A program made the position numbers and the translations under genes. A stretch of 64,000 nucleotides of DNA, taken from positions 62,001 to 126,000 of the forward strand of contig CANNBV010000003.1 of NCBI GenBank assembly GCA_947502975.1. The letters run 5' to 3'. Below the pieces are notes generated by a model. The model made no database searches. It was not told the origin of the DNA and was given only the letters and a program-made list of their open reading frames with translations. Source of the DNA: an uncultured Flavobacteriaceae bacterium (GTDB taxonomy: Bacteria; Bacteroidota; Bacteroidia; Flavobacteriales; Flavobacteriaceae). Within the stretch, counting starts at the first letter, position 1, and the number at the start of each line of letters is the position of its first letter. Of this stretch, positions 37,064 through 46,391 are shown in pieces.

Positions 37064-37095
37064 TTGTGCTTAAACCAGTTAAATTTTTAATTTTG
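37064..37095 (+). promoter_or_regulatory. Promoter of the alpha-oxoamine synthase gene
   Basis: TTG at 37064-37066 and the exact -7 box TAATTTTG at 37088-37095 are 21 bases apart. The resulting leader to the ATG at 37203 would be about 100 bases. Confidence 0.55.
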
Positions 37096-37202
37096 CAGCA
37101 CTAACTAAGAACTTTAAAACTTCTATTCGAAACATAAGTGAAGAACTAAAATATGTTCAGAGATTGTGTTTAATTTAAGTATATATTATATTTTAATAGT
37201 AG

Positions 37203-38462
37203 ATGAAAGATTTATTTGATAAGATTTATAAGGATAAGGGACCTTTAGGAAAGTGGGCGGCTCATGCTGAAGGATATTTTGTGTTTCCTAAACTTGAAGG
37301 TGAGATTTCGAATAGAATGAAATTTCAAGGTAAGGATGTCATAACTTGGAGTATTAATGATTATTTGGGTTTAGCAAATCATCCTGAAGTAAGAAAGGTT
37401 GATGCCGAAGCTGCAGCAGAATATGGTTCTGCTTATCCAATGGGGGCTCGTATGATGTCTGGTCACACAAATCTTCATGAGCAATTGCAAAATGAATTAG
37501 CTGCTTTTGTTAAAAAAGAAGCTGCATATCTACTTAATTTTGGTTATCAAGGAATGGTGTCTACTATAGACGCTTTGGTTGCTAAAGATGATATTATTGT
37601 GTATGATGTTGATGCACATGCTTGTATTATAGATGGTGTGCGTTTACATATGGGCAAACGCTTTACCTATAAGCATAATGATGTAGAAAGTTTAGAAAAA
37701 AACTTAGAACGTGCTACTAAGATGGCAGAACAAACTGGAGGAGGAATTCTAGTAATTTCTGAAGGTGTATTTGGGATGCGAGGAGAGCAGGGACGTTTAA
37801 AAGAGATTGTTGCACTTAAAGAGAAGTTTAATTTTAGACTTTTTGTTGATGATGCTCATGGTTTTGGTACACTAGGAGCTACTGGAGCAGGAGCGGGTGA
37901 GGAGCAAGGTGTTCAAGACGATATAGATGTGTATTTCGCAACTTTTGCTAAATCTATGGCAAGTACTGGTGCATTTATAGCTGGTGATCAAGAGATTATT
38001 GATTATTTAAAATACAATTTACGTTCTCAAATGTTTGCAAAATCATTGCAAATGCAACTAGTTAAAGGCGCATTAAAACGTTTGGATATGTTAAGAACAA
38101 TGCCAGAATTAAAGCAAAACCTATGGAAGATTGTTAATGCACTGCAATCTGGTTTGAAGGAGAGAGGTTTTGATATTGGAACTACGCAAAGCTGTGTGAC
38201 ACCAGTATATCTAAAAGGAAGTATTCCTGAAGCTATGGCACTTGTTAAAGATTTACGTGAAAACTATGGAATATTTTGTTCTATAGTAGTTTACCCTGTA
38301 ATACCTAAAGGACTAATTCTACTAAGAATGATCCCTACAGCTACTCATACTTTAGAGGATGTACGTGAAACCTTAGATGCATTTGATGCTATTAGAGATA
38401 GATTAGAAAATGGAACTTACAAACGCTTATCAGCAGCTGTGATGTCTGCTATGGGTGAATAA
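37203..38462 (+). CDS. Alpha-oxoamine synthase family PLP enzyme, probable cysteate fatty acyltransferase (CapB-type)
   Basis: This 419-residue fold-type I PLP enzyme is of the serine palmitoyltransferase/KBL/BioF family. Key residues are Asp216 and His219 in DDAHGFGTLG and the PLP lysine Lys250 in ATFAKSMASTGAF; WSINDYLGLANHPEV and GARMMSGHTNLHEQLQ are also conserved. The family condenses an amino acid with an acyl-CoA or acyl-ACP with loss of CO2. Because the preceding gene is a cysteate-synthase-like enzyme, the likely reaction is cysteate plus fatty acyl thioester to 3-ketocapnine, first committed step to the sulfonolipids needed for gliding in Flavobacterium. Serine palmitoyltransferase is the main alternative. 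Confidence 0.85.
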   Translation: MKDLFDKIYKDKGPLGKWAAHAEGYFVFPKLEGEISNRMKFQGKDVITWSINDYLGLANHPEVRKVDAEAAAEYGSAYPMGARMMSGHTNLHEQLQNELAAFVKKEAAYLLNFGYQGMVSTIDALVAKDDIIVYDVDAHACIIDGVRLHMGKRFTYKHNDVESLEKNLERATKMAEQTGGGILVISEGVFGMRGEQGRLKEIVALKEKFNFRLFVDDAHGFGTLGATGAGAGEEQGVQDDIDVYFATFAKSMASTGAFIAGDQEIIDYLKYNLRSQMFAKSLQMQLVKGALKRLDMLRTMPELKQNLWKIVNALQSGLKERGFDIGTTQSCVTPVYLKGSIPEAMALVKDLRENYGIFCSIVVYPVIPKGLILLRMIPTATHTLEDVRETLDAFDAIRDRLENGTYKRLSAAVMSAMGE

Positions 38463-38480
38463 TATTTGTATAAAACATAA

Positions 38481-38519
38481 AAAAGGTTCGATATTGATAT
38501 TATATCGAACCTTTTTTTA
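38481..38519. terminator. Bidirectional terminator between the oxoamine synthase and the GNAT gene
   Basis: AAAAGGTTCGATAT (38481-38494) and ATATCGAACCTTTT (38502-38515) form a perfect 14-bp stem. It overlaps the stop codon of the converging GNAT gene. Confidence 0.9.
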
Positions 38520-39638
38520 TGATAAATCTTTTCTGTAAGTTTTACGTTTTCTATAAACTTCAGGATCAAAATGTTTCCATATTTTTTGAATGGCTAAATT
38601 ATCTTCTAATTCAGGAGTTCTATAACAAGTTTTAATACCTTTTTCTTTAAAAATATTATAGTATTCATTGAATATCACTGCATGAACACCCTTATTCTGG
38701 TAATCTGGATGAATTCCAATAAGGTAAAACATCACATCCTTACTGTGTTTTTTTGCTTTTAATATGTGGGTAAACCCAAAAGGAAACAATTTACCTTTAG
38801 TTTTTTGTAATGCTTTTGCATAGCCAGGCATTACTATAGCAAAACCAATCAATTCATCATCTTTATCAACTACAAATTTGATATATTCTGGATTAATAAA
38901 GCTTATAAATTTTTTCTTAAAATATTCCTTTTGAATATCAGTAATAGCTACAAAACTTGATAGTGATGCATATGTTTTGTTAAATAAATCAAACATTTTG
39001 TCTGCATAAGGCATTACTTCTTCGGTTTTAGTAAATTTTAAAGCCCTTAGCTTATAGCGTCGCTTAATTAGTTCTTGTGCTTTATAAAAAAATTCTGGTT
39101 TTACATTAGCAAAGGGAAATCTACTTTCAATATATCCTTTAGCTTTGCTATAACCAGCACCTTCATAATGCTTGATGTAATATGGGTGATTATACCAAGT
39201 TACCATTGGAGCAATATTATCAAAACCGTCATAAATGACACCAACTTTATCTAGATTAGAAAAACCTACTGGTCCTTCAGCATATTCAAGGTTATTTTCT
39301 TTACCAATTTGTTCTACCTTTTCAAGAAGTGCTTTCGATACTTCTAAATCATCAATAAAATCAAACCAACCAAAACGCATTTTTCTTTGATTTTGATTTT
39401 TCACTTCTAGCCAATTGATAATAGCTGCTACGCGTCCAACTATTTCTCCATTTTTATAAGCAAGAAAGAATCGTGCATCTGCATCTTTAAAAACTGGGTT
39501 TTCATCAGCATTGAACGTCTTTAATTCTTGACTTATAATTGGCGGTACCCAAAATTCAGAATCTTTATAGAGCCTAAATGGAAACTTTACAAAAGATTTC
39601 AAATCACGCTTAGGAGTAACTTCTTTTATTGTAATCAT
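38517..39638 (-). CDS. GNAT-fold acyltransferase, candidate lipid N-acyltransferase
   Basis: This 373-residue protein is longer than ordinary GNAT acetyltransferases. The N-terminus (FVKFPFRLYKDSEFWVPPIISQE ... ADARFFLAYKNGEIVGRVAAIINW) and the C-terminal acyl-CoA fold (IGIHPDYQNKGVHAVIFNEYYNIF ... LAIQKIWKHF) mark a family widespread in lipid-modifying contexts. Bacterial ceramide synthase of Caulobacter is also GNAT-like, and from memory resembles this type. Since it converges with a capnine-type oxoamine synthase, N-acylation of capnine to sulfobacin-like lipids is an attractive role. GNAT fold is fairly certain; lipid substrate is inference. Confidence 0.72.
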   Translation of the reverse strand: MITIKEVTPKRDLKSFVKFPFRLYKDSEFWVPPIISQELKTFNADENPVFKDADARFFLAYKNGEIVGRVAAIINWLEVKNQNQRKMRFGWFDFIDDLEVSKALLEKVEQIGKENNLEYAEGPVGFSNLDKVGVIYDGFDNIAPMVTWYNHPYYIKHYEGAGYSKAKGYIESRFPFANVKPEFFYKAQELIKRRYKLRALKFTKTEEVMPYADKMFDLFNKTYASLSSFVAITDIQKEYFKKKFISFINPEYIKFVVDKDDELIGFAIVMPGYAKALQKTKGKLFPFGFTHILKAKKHSKDVMFYLIGIHPDYQNKGVHAVIFNEYYNIFKEKGIKTCYRTPELEDNLAIQKIWKHFDPEVYRKRKTYRKDLS

Positions 39639-39657
39639 ATATTATGTTAGAAGTATT

Positions 39658-40683
39658 TTAATTATCAAAATCTTCGTCCTTTTTTTTACGTTTGTTAGAT
39701 TTCTTTTCTGTAGTGTCCACATCTTTTTTACGCTTTTTCTTTTTCTTATTTTTTTTACCTCTTAGTTTTCTCTCTAATTCATCTTCAGCAGAATTACCGT
39801 TATCAATTTCCTTATCTTTATGGAAATCAAATCTATAGGAAGCTCCTAGTGTAAGATTTAATACAGATGGTGTGTCTTTAGTATTAAAAGTTACCGCAGT
39901 ATCTAACTGAAAATTCTTATCCCACAAGTATGCACCACCAAATCTTAATAAATTATCAGCATAGAAATCACTCTGAATACCTTGAGTTTCTCCAAAAATA
40001 ACCCATTGTGGACTAAATGAGTGTGTTAATGTTAATATATATGTGAAATCTGATTGATCCGTACCAATTCTATCCTTAATCAAATTCATCACAAAAACCC
40101 AGCCACCATTGAAATTGTTTTGTGTTGCGATCATCACTTTTGGGCTAAATCCCTCAATTCCTGGAGCTGTGTAAGGATTGTTTGCAGTATCATAGTTTGC
40201 GCCTACATATACTGCTACAGCCGGAATTAATGATTTCCATCTAAAACTATGATTTGCTTTCCAACTGTAAAGGTTAGGTTTTTCATTTTCAGAATTTTTA
40301 TAGGGATCATAAACAAGATATTTAGCGCCTAAAGTAAGATATCTAAAATTAGAGCGGGGGTCTTCAGTTGTGAAGGAACCAAAATTAGTTCTGGTATCAT
40401 TCTGATAATTGCCTTCAATATTTATTTCTAATTCTTCGAAGAGTAAGCCGTACCTTGCAGAAAAATCCACTCCAAATCCTGAAACTTCATATCTAGGTAG
40501 TGGTGTTCGTTCTTCTTTAAGATAGAGCGGGCCAACTTCAAATTGTAATACATTTGTACCAACAGAAAATGCACTTCTAGACATGCCTGGTCTATTAGAG
40601 TTAATCACTTCTGTATATTGTGCAAAAATGGCGGTATTGCTTAAAAGACCGAGTAGAAAAAATAAGTATTTAAAGGTTTTCAT
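39658..40683 (-). CDS. Outer membrane transporter-like beta-barrel protein (phenol-degradation MetA type)
   Basis: This 341-residue protein has a signal peptide (about 1-21, ending NTAIFAQ), then a beta-barrel built of alternating strands (NVLQFEVGPLYL; VDFSARYGLLFEELEINIEGNY; FRYLTLGAKYLVY; WVIFGETQGI; VLNLTLGASYRF). The opening INSNRPGMSRSAFSVG is typical of the outer membrane family related to MetA-pathway phenol transporters. The last 45 residues are an unusually lysine-rich tail, KKNKKKKKRKKD, of unknown purpose. It lies 19 bases downstream of the GNAT gene's start on the same strand, so they are probably one transcript with this gene first. Confidence 0.78.
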   Translation of the reverse strand: MKTFKYLFFLLGLLSNTAIFAQYTEVINSNRPGMSRSAFSVGTNVLQFEVGPLYLKEERTPLPRYEVSGFGVDFSARYGLLFEELEINIEGNYQNDTRTNFGSFTTEDPRSNFRYLTLGAKYLVYDPYKNSENEKPNLYSWKANHSFRWKSLIPAVAVYVGANYDTANNPYTAPGIEGFSPKVMIATQNNFNGGWVFVMNLIKDRIGTDQSDFTYILTLTHSFSPQWVIFGETQGIQSDFYADNLLRFGGAYLWDKNFQLDTAVTFNTKDTPSVLNLTLGASYRFDFHKDKEIDNGNSAEDELERKLRGKKNKKKKKRKKDVDTTEKKSNKRKKKDEDFDN

Positions 40684-40743
40684 ATAAATGATTTAGGGTA
40701 AGATATTCTGAGTTGTTAAGGCTTAGTTGGTTTTGAATAATAT

Positions 40744-40751
40744 CAAATATA
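40744..40751 (-). promoter_or_regulatory. Candidate -7 box for the outer membrane protein gene
   Basis: On the minus strand this reads TATATTTG, an exact TAnnTTTG match, 60 bases upstream of the ATG at 40683. Confidence 0.4.
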
Positions 40752-40805
40752 GATATTTTATCTTTTTTTTATGTTTTTTCAACGTTTTTTAAATCGCTAT
40801 AATTG

Positions 40806-40813
40806 TATTTTTG
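40806..40813 (+). promoter_or_regulatory. -7 box that fixes the start of the DUF4834-like gene
   Basis: TATTTTTG at 40806-40813 puts transcription start near 40817-40820. A TTG inside this box (40811) therefore cannot be the initiation codon; ATG at 40829 is the first usable start. Confidence 0.5.
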
Positions 40814-40828
40814 TATAAAATATTATTT

Positions 40829-41101
40829 ATGCTACAAGAAGCATCGGTTGTGGGATTAGTTAAAATTATTGGGTGTATTTTACTTATTTATTACGGGGTG
40901 AAAATTTTATCTCGATTATTTGCGCCGTTTTTATTCCGTTATGTGTCTAAAAAAGCGGAAGAAAAGTTTGGAGGTCAATTCAATAATCAACGTACAGAAC
41001 CCCAAAGAAAAGAAGGTGAAATTACTATTGATAAAATACCACAACAGAAACAATCAAATAAAGATGTTGGTGACTATGTAGATTACGAAGAAATTGACTA
41101 A
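40829..41101 (+). CDS. DUF4834-like small membrane protein
   Basis: This 90-residue protein has one membrane helix (about 5-27, ASVVGLVKIIGCILLIYYGVKIL) followed by FAPFLFRYVSKKAEEKFGG and a polar, probably disordered tail ending DYVDYEEID. That combination matches the DUF4834 type of Flavobacteriaceae; no function is known. It is followed 30 bases later by the YfhO gene on the same strand, so it likely heads the surface-glycan operon. Confidence 0.7.
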   Translation: MLQEASVVGLVKIIGCILLIYYGVKILSRLFAPFLFRYVSKKAEEKFGGQFNNQRTEPQRKEGEITIDKIPQQKQSNKDVGDYVDYEEID

Positions 41102-41131
41102 TTTCATCCCTTAGTGTTTTAATCTTTTTTC

Positions 41132-43585
41132 ATGCAGTTTTTATTTAAAAAATCTCTTTCGCATTTACTTGTTTTATTAGGCTTTGTAATCATTTCGTTA
41201 GCGTATTTTAGTCCTGTTCTTCAAGGAAAACAGATATACCAAAGCGATATTGTGCAATATATAGGCATGTCTAAACAGCAAAAGGATTTTAAAGCCAAAA
41301 CAGGAGAAGAAACCTATTGGACTAATAGTGCCTTTGCGGGTATGCCTACATATCAACTGGGTGCAAGATATCCACATAATTACATTAAAAAACTAGATTC
41401 AACGCTGCGTTTTTTACCAAGACCTGCTGATTATTTATTCTTGTATTTATTGAGTTTTTATATTCTCCTTTTAGTATTGAAAGTTGATTTTAAACTTGCT
41501 GCCTTAGGTGCTTTAGCCTTTGGCTTTTCCACCTATTTAATAATTATTCTCGGAGTAGGACACAATAGTAAAGCACACGCCATTGCATATATGCCTTTGG
41601 TTTTAAGTGGTATTTTGCTCGTCTTCCAGAAGCGATATATATTAGGGTTTTTGTTAACGGTAATAGCGATGGGCTTAGAGTTGGTAGCCAATCATTTTCA
41701 AATGACTTATTATTTGCTATTTCTTGTTGTGGTTTTAGGTATTGTATATTTAATTGATGGATATAAAAAGCAGGTACTTCAGCATTATTTTAAGTCTATA
41801 GGAATATTAGTTGGCGCAGTTATTTTGGCAGTTGGACTAAATGCCACAAACGTTTTGGCGACTCAAGAATATGTAAAACATAGTACAAGAGGAAAAAGCG
41901 AATTAACAATAAATCCTGATGGTTCATCAAAAGAAGTGACTAAAGGACTAGATAAATCTTACATTACGCAATATAGTTATGGTTTTGTAGAAACATTTAA
42001 CCTGTTTATACCTCGATTTATGGGAGGAGGGACAGTTGAAGATGTTGGGAAGGACTCTGAAACATATGAAGCATATAGAAAGATGGGGGCTACACCTGTG
42101 CAGGCTAGAGAAGCTGTCAAGGAAACACTTACGTACTGGGGAGAACAGCCAGGAGTTGAAGCTCCAGCATATGTGGGAGCTGTAATTCTGTTTTTATTTG
42201 TATTCGCTCTATTTTTAGTAAAAGGTAGATTAAAGTGGTGGCTAGTTGGTGGTATTTTATTATCATTATTACTATCATATGGTAAGAATTTAAATTTCCT
42301 TACTAATTTCTTTATTGATTATGTGCCGTTATATAATAAGTTTAGAGCGGTAACTTCCATTCAAGTGATTTTGGAATTGTGTATACCTGTACTTGCCATT
42401 TTTGGATTAGTACGATTGTTTAATGATTTTAATAAAGATGAAGAAAAAGTAAAAGCATTGAAATATGCTTCTGCAATTACAGGAGGATTAGCTTTAGCGT
42501 TTTTGCTGTTTGGTCGCTCAATGTTTGATTTTGTAGGGATAAGAGACGGACAATTAATTCAAGCTTATGGTCAAGATTTTATAAGAGCAGTAAAAGCGGA
42601 TAGAAAATCTATTTTTACAGCGGATACCATAAGGTCATTAATTTTAGTTTTACTTTCTGCGGGACTGATTTTTGGCTATTTAAAGCAAAAAATAAAAGAC
42701 CAATGGGTAATAGTAGGTTTTGCTGTTTTGATTTTATTTGATTTAGTAGGAGTTAATAAACGTTACGTAAATGAAGATGATTTTGTATCATCTATACAAA
42801 TGTCGAAACCTTTTTCGGCAAATGAAGCTGATAAGCAAATTCAGCAAGATAAATCACATTTTAGAGTATTTGATTTGGTTTCTGGACCGTCAAAACCTTC
42901 GTATTTCCATAATTCTCTAAACGGTTATAATGCTGCGGAACTAAAGCGTTATCGAGAAGTGTTTGACTGGTATGTGTCTAGAAATAATATTAATGTGCTT
43001 AATATGCTGAATACTAAGTATATCATAGCTCAAGATAAAGAAGGCAATGTATTTCCGTATGTAAATGACGAAGCTAATGGAAATGCTTGGTTTGTAGAAG
43101 AATTAACTCGATTATCTTCTGCTGATGAAGTAATAAAAAGCTTAGATAGTCTTGATAATAAAAAGAAGGCAATATATACTTTCACTCCACCTCCAAATGC
43201 ATTTGTATTTAAAAAAATGCCTGAAGAATCTCTGCAAAAGTTTAAAGTAGATTCTGCGGCAACAATAAAAATCGAAGAATATCAACCTAATTATATAAGG
43301 TATAATACTAATAATACTGAAGAAGGTTTTGCTGTGTTTTCTGAAATTTACTACCCTGATGGTTGGTATGCGACAATAGATGGAAAACCAGTAAGCTTTA
43401 AACGTGTTAATTATATTTTGCGAGGAATGAAAGTCCCAGCCGGAGAACACATTATTGAATTTAAGTTTGACCCTGTCGTTGTTAAGACTGGAAGTTCTAT
43501 TTCCTTAGCAAGTTCTGCTTTATTGGCCATATTACTTTTAGCAGGAGTATTTTACGAGTTTAAGAAACGAAAAAAAAGTGCGTAA
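41132..43585 (+). CDS. YfhO family membrane protein (GT-C-like glycosyltransferase)
   Basis: This 817-residue protein has about twelve to fourteen membrane helices over its first 560 residues, an extracytoplasmic region of about 220 residues (SKPFSANEADKQIQQDKSHFRVFDL; YPDGWYATIDGKPVSFKRVNYILRGMKVPAGEHIIEF) and a final helix near the C-terminus. The early loop contains YQSDIVQYIGM and the following TYWTNSAFAGMPTYQ. The C-terminal GWYATIDGKPV...RGMKVPAGEH motif is the YfhO hallmark. In Gram-positives YfhO glycosylates lipoteichoic acid; here it probably transfers sugars to an envelope glycan or lipid. It overlaps the glycosyltransferase gene by 8 bases. Confidence 0.88.
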   Translation: MQFLFKKSLSHLLVLLGFVIISLAYFSPVLQGKQIYQSDIVQYIGMSKQQKDFKAKTGEETYWTNSAFAGMPTYQLGARYPHNYIKKLDSTLRFLPRPADYLFLYLLSFYILLLVLKVDFKLAALGALAFGFSTYLIIILGVGHNSKAHAIAYMPLVLSGILLVFQKRYILGFLLTVIAMGLELVANHFQMTYYLLFLVVVLGIVYLIDGYKKQVLQHYFKSIGILVGAVILAVGLNATNVLATQEYVKHSTRGKSELTINPDGSSKEVTKGLDKSYITQYSYGFVETFNLFIPRFMGGGTVEDVGKDSETYEAYRKMGATPVQAREAVKETLTYWGEQPGVEAPAYVGAVILFLFVFALFLVKGRLKWWLVGGILLSLLLSYGKNLNFLTNFFIDYVPLYNKFRAVTSIQVILELCIPVLAIFGLVRLFNDFNKDEEKVKALKYASAITGGLALAFLLFGRSMFDFVGIRDGQLIQAYGQDFIRAVKADRKSIFTADTIRSLILVLLSAGLIFGYLKQKIKDQWVIVGFAVLILFDLVGVNKRYVNEDDFVSSIQMSKPFSANEADKQIQQDKSHFRVFDLVSGPSKPSYFHNSLNGYNAAELKRYREVFDWYVSRNNINVLNMLNTKYIIAQDKEGNVFPYVNDEANGNAWFVEELTRLSSADEVIKSLDSLDNKKKAIYTFTPPPNAFVFKKMPEESLQKFKVDSAATIKIEEYQPNYIRYNTNNTEEGFAVFSEIYYPDGWYATIDGKPVSFKRVNYILRGMKVPAGEHIIEFKFDPVVVKTGSSISLASSALLAILLLAGVFYEFKKRKKSA

Positions 43586-44855
43586 AAAAGTACTAATAAT
43601 TGCCTATTATTGGCCGCCAGCCGGTGGTCCAGGCGTACAGCGCTGGCTTAAATTTGTTAAATATTTACCCGAGTTTAATATTGAACCCATTGTTTTTGTG
43701 CCAGAAAATGCAAACTATCCTATTATAGACGATACTTTGGAAGTAGAAGTTTCGGATGCTATAGAGGTGATAAAACTGCCAATTTCAGAACCTTATAAAT
43801 TTGCTAGTATTTTTTCAAAAGGAAAAACTACTACCATAAGTAGGGGGATTATCAATGACAATAAAAAGCAGTCTGTATTAGAAAAAGCGATGCTTTTTGT
43901 AAGAGGGAATTTTTTTATTCCAGATGCTAGAGTGGGATGGGTGAAGCCTGCAACTTCTTTCTTGGTAAATTATATTTCAAAGCATAATATTGAAACCGTC
44001 ATTACCACTGGTCCACCGCATAGTATACATTTAATTGGATTAAATCTGAAGCAAAAATTAGATGTAAAATGGCTAGCAGATTTTAGGGATCCTTGGACGA
44101 CTATAGGGTATCATAAACAATTAAAGCTAACCAAGTCTTCTCAAAGAGAACATAAATCTTTGGAGAAACAAGTTTTGACAGCAGCTGATCAAATAATAGT
44201 AACATCTTCAGTAACAAAATCAGAATTTCAAAACGTAACAAATCAACCTATAGCTGTAATTACAAATGGCTATGATGACGAAACCAATCAAGTTATAGAA
44301 CGAGATACTAAGTTCACATTATCTCATATAGGCTCTTTATTATCAAAGCGAAACCCTGAAATATTATGGAAAGTACTTTCAGAATTAGTTAAGGAAGATG
44401 ATAGTTTTAGGCAAGATTTTCAGTTGAATCTTGTCGGCTTTGTAAGCAAAGAAGTGCTTCAAACTATAAAGAATTTAAATTTAATTGATTATACAAATGA
44501 AGTGGGTTATGTTTCACATTTAGAGTCGGTTAGATTTCAAAAAAAATCACAAGTGTTGTTGCTTTTAGAAATAAATTCTGAAGACACAAGAAGTATCATA
44601 CCAGGAAAGCTTTTTGAATATATGGTGTCCAATAGGCCTATTGTTGCTATTGGACCTCAAGGTTCGGATGTTGAAAAAATTTTAAAAGATACTAACACAG
44701 GAGTGTATTTTGAATATGATAATTATAAACTTTTAAAAAATACTATCTTACAGCATTATAAGGCTTACAAGTCAAATAATCTAGATGTTTTTCCTGTAGG
44801 GCTTCAAAAGTACCATAGAAAATCTTTAACTAAAACTCTATCCCAATTAATATGA
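43578..44855 (+). CDS. Glycosyltransferase, GT-B fold (GT4-like)
   Basis: This 425-residue cytoplasmic protein starts with the GT-B nucleotide-fold opening KVLIIAYYWPPAGGPGVQRWLKFVKYL. It has WLADFRDPWT, the linker region ITNGYDDE and a donor-binding region RSIIPGKLFEYMVSNRPIVAIGPQGSDVE. Such enzymes transfer sugars from nucleotide donors to lipid-linked acceptors. The start is GTG at 43578, inside the end of the YfhO gene, and the stop overlaps the flippase start by 4 bases, so three genes are translationally coupled. Donor and acceptor are unknown. Confidence 0.88.
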   Translation: MRKKVLIIAYYWPPAGGPGVQRWLKFVKYLPEFNIEPIVFVPENANYPIIDDTLEVEVSDAIEVIKLPISEPYKFASIFSKGKTTTISRGIINDNKKQSVLEKAMLFVRGNFFIPDARVGWVKPATSFLVNYISKHNIETVITTGPPHSIHLIGLNLKQKLDVKWLADFRDPWTTIGYHKQLKLTKSSQREHKSLEKQVLTAADQIIVTSSVTKSEFQNVTNQPIAVITNGYDDETNQVIERDTKFTLSHIGSLLSKRNPEILWKVLSELVKEDDSFRQDFQLNLVGFVSKEVLQTIKNLNLIDYTNEVGYVSHLESVRFQKKSQVLLLLEINSEDTRSIIPGKLFEYMVSNRPIVAIGPQGSDVEKILKDTNTGVYFEYDNYKLLKNTILQHYKAYKSNNLDVFPVGLQKYHRKSLTKTLSQLI

Positions 44856-46315
44856 TGGGAATCGTTGCTTCACAATCTTTTAAAAATATAATTTCTACTT
44901 ATTTAGGGTTTCTGATAGGGGCAATAAACACGTTGTTTTTGTACACTAATTTTATGAGTGACGACTACTACGGAATGGTTGGTTTTATGTTATCCTCTGC
45001 CTATGTGCTAATGCCATTAATGGCTTTTGGAGTGCATAATACATTAGTTAAATTCTATTCTTCTTTTAAAACACGTATTTCCATCCATAGTTTTTTAACA
45101 TTGATGTTATTTTTGCCTTTAGTGATTATTTTGCCTGCTGGGGTTATAACTTATATAAGTCATGAAATTATTGCTGATTTTCTTTCTACTGAAAATGCTA
45201 TAATAAAAGATTATTTATGGCATACCTTTATTGTTGCTATTGCTTTAGCTTATTTTGAAATATTCTATGCTTGGGTAAAAGTGCATATGCAAACCGTTTT
45301 TGGAAACTTTATGAGAGAGGTATTTCATCGTGTAGGCACTATGATTTTACTTTTTCTATTGTTTTTTAAAATTATAGATGTAACAGTTTTTATGTTAGGC
45401 TTGGTTCTGGTGTATTTATTAAGAATGCTAGTCATGATGGGATATGCGTTTAATACTAAGATACCGGTAGTATCATTTAAAAGAATTAGAGGTTTAAAAA
45501 ATATTCTAAAATATTCTGCTTTAATTATAGTAGCAGGCTCAGTAGCTACAGTTCTTTTAGATGTTGATAAGGTCATGTTAGGTAAGTATATAGCTATTGA
45601 AAATATAGCCTACTATAATGTCGCCATATTCATAGCTACGGTTATTGCTGTACCACAAAGAGCAATGCATCAAATTTTATCACCGCTTTCAGCGAAATAC
45701 TTAAATGATAAAGATTTTGAAAATTTAGAGGATTTATATAAGCGTAGTTCCTTAAATCTATTTATAGTTGGCGGATTAGTGTTTTTATTGATAGTTCTAA
45801 ATATTAATCAATTATATTATTTAATTGATGAAAATTATAGAGTGGGTCTATATGTTGTGTTACTAATTAGTATTTCAAAATTATATGACAGCTTATTAGG
45901 GAGTAATAATGCTATTTTATTTAATAGTGATTATTACAGAGTAGTATTGATATTAGGCGTTATACTTGTAATTGTTATGATATTATTAAATATGATTTTA
46001 ATCCCACAATATGGACTAAACGGTGCTGCGATAGCAACATTTATTGCTGTGTTTTTGTATAACACTTTGAAACTTTTATTTGTCTACAAAGCATTTAAAA
46101 TCACACCTTTTAGCTTACGTACAGTTAAAGTAGGGGTGTTGCTTTTTGTATTGATTCTGGCTGGATATTTTTGGGATTTCAATTTTAATCCGATTTTAAA
46201 TATTTTATTGAAAACTGTAATAATCTCATTTGTTTTTAGTGCAATGGTTTACAAATTGAACCTTTCAGAAGATATTAATGCTTTGTTGAATAAACTACTA
46301 CATCGAGAAGTATAA
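44852..46315 (+). CDS. Polysaccharide flippase (MOP superfamily, Wzx-like)
   Basis: This 487-residue protein has about fourteen membrane helices, typical of oligosaccharide flippases. It opens SQSFKNIISTYLGFLIGAINTLFLYTNFM and later has DKVMLGKYIAIENIAYYNVAIFIATVIAVPQRAMHQILSPLSAKY, a family-typical stretch. It probably flips undecaprenyl-linked glycan units across the inner membrane. ATGA overlap with the glycosyltransferase stop supports start 44852; ATG at 44855 is an alternative. No polymerase gene is adjacent. Confidence 0.88.
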   Translation: MMGIVASQSFKNIISTYLGFLIGAINTLFLYTNFMSDDYYGMVGFMLSSAYVLMPLMAFGVHNTLVKFYSSFKTRISIHSFLTLMLFLPLVIILPAGVITYISHEIIADFLSTENAIIKDYLWHTFIVAIALAYFEIFYAWVKVHMQTVFGNFMREVFHRVGTMILLFLLFFKIIDVTVFMLGLVLVYLLRMLVMMGYAFNTKIPVVSFKRIRGLKNILKYSALIIVAGSVATVLLDVDKVMLGKYIAIENIAYYNVAIFIATVIAVPQRAMHQILSPLSAKYLNDKDFENLEDLYKRSSLNLFIVGGLVFLLIVLNINQLYYLIDENYRVGLYVVLLISISKLYDSLLGSNNAILFNSDYYRVVLILGVILVIVMILLNMILIPQYGLNGAAIATFIAVFLYNTLKLLFVYKAFKITPFSLRTVKVGVLLFVLILAGYFWDFNFNPILNILLKTVIISFVFSAMVYKLNLSEDINALLNKLLHREV

Positions 46316-46391
46316 TCAAAAAGAAAACCCCACGATGTTGCTTTGAGGCAAACATATCGCAGGGCTTTCCAACTAACCAACCAAAATTTAT

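Noticed and set aside
40811-40828. TTG at 40811 as start of the DUF4834-like gene
   Set aside because: It lies inside the -7 promoter box, so it would not be in the transcript.
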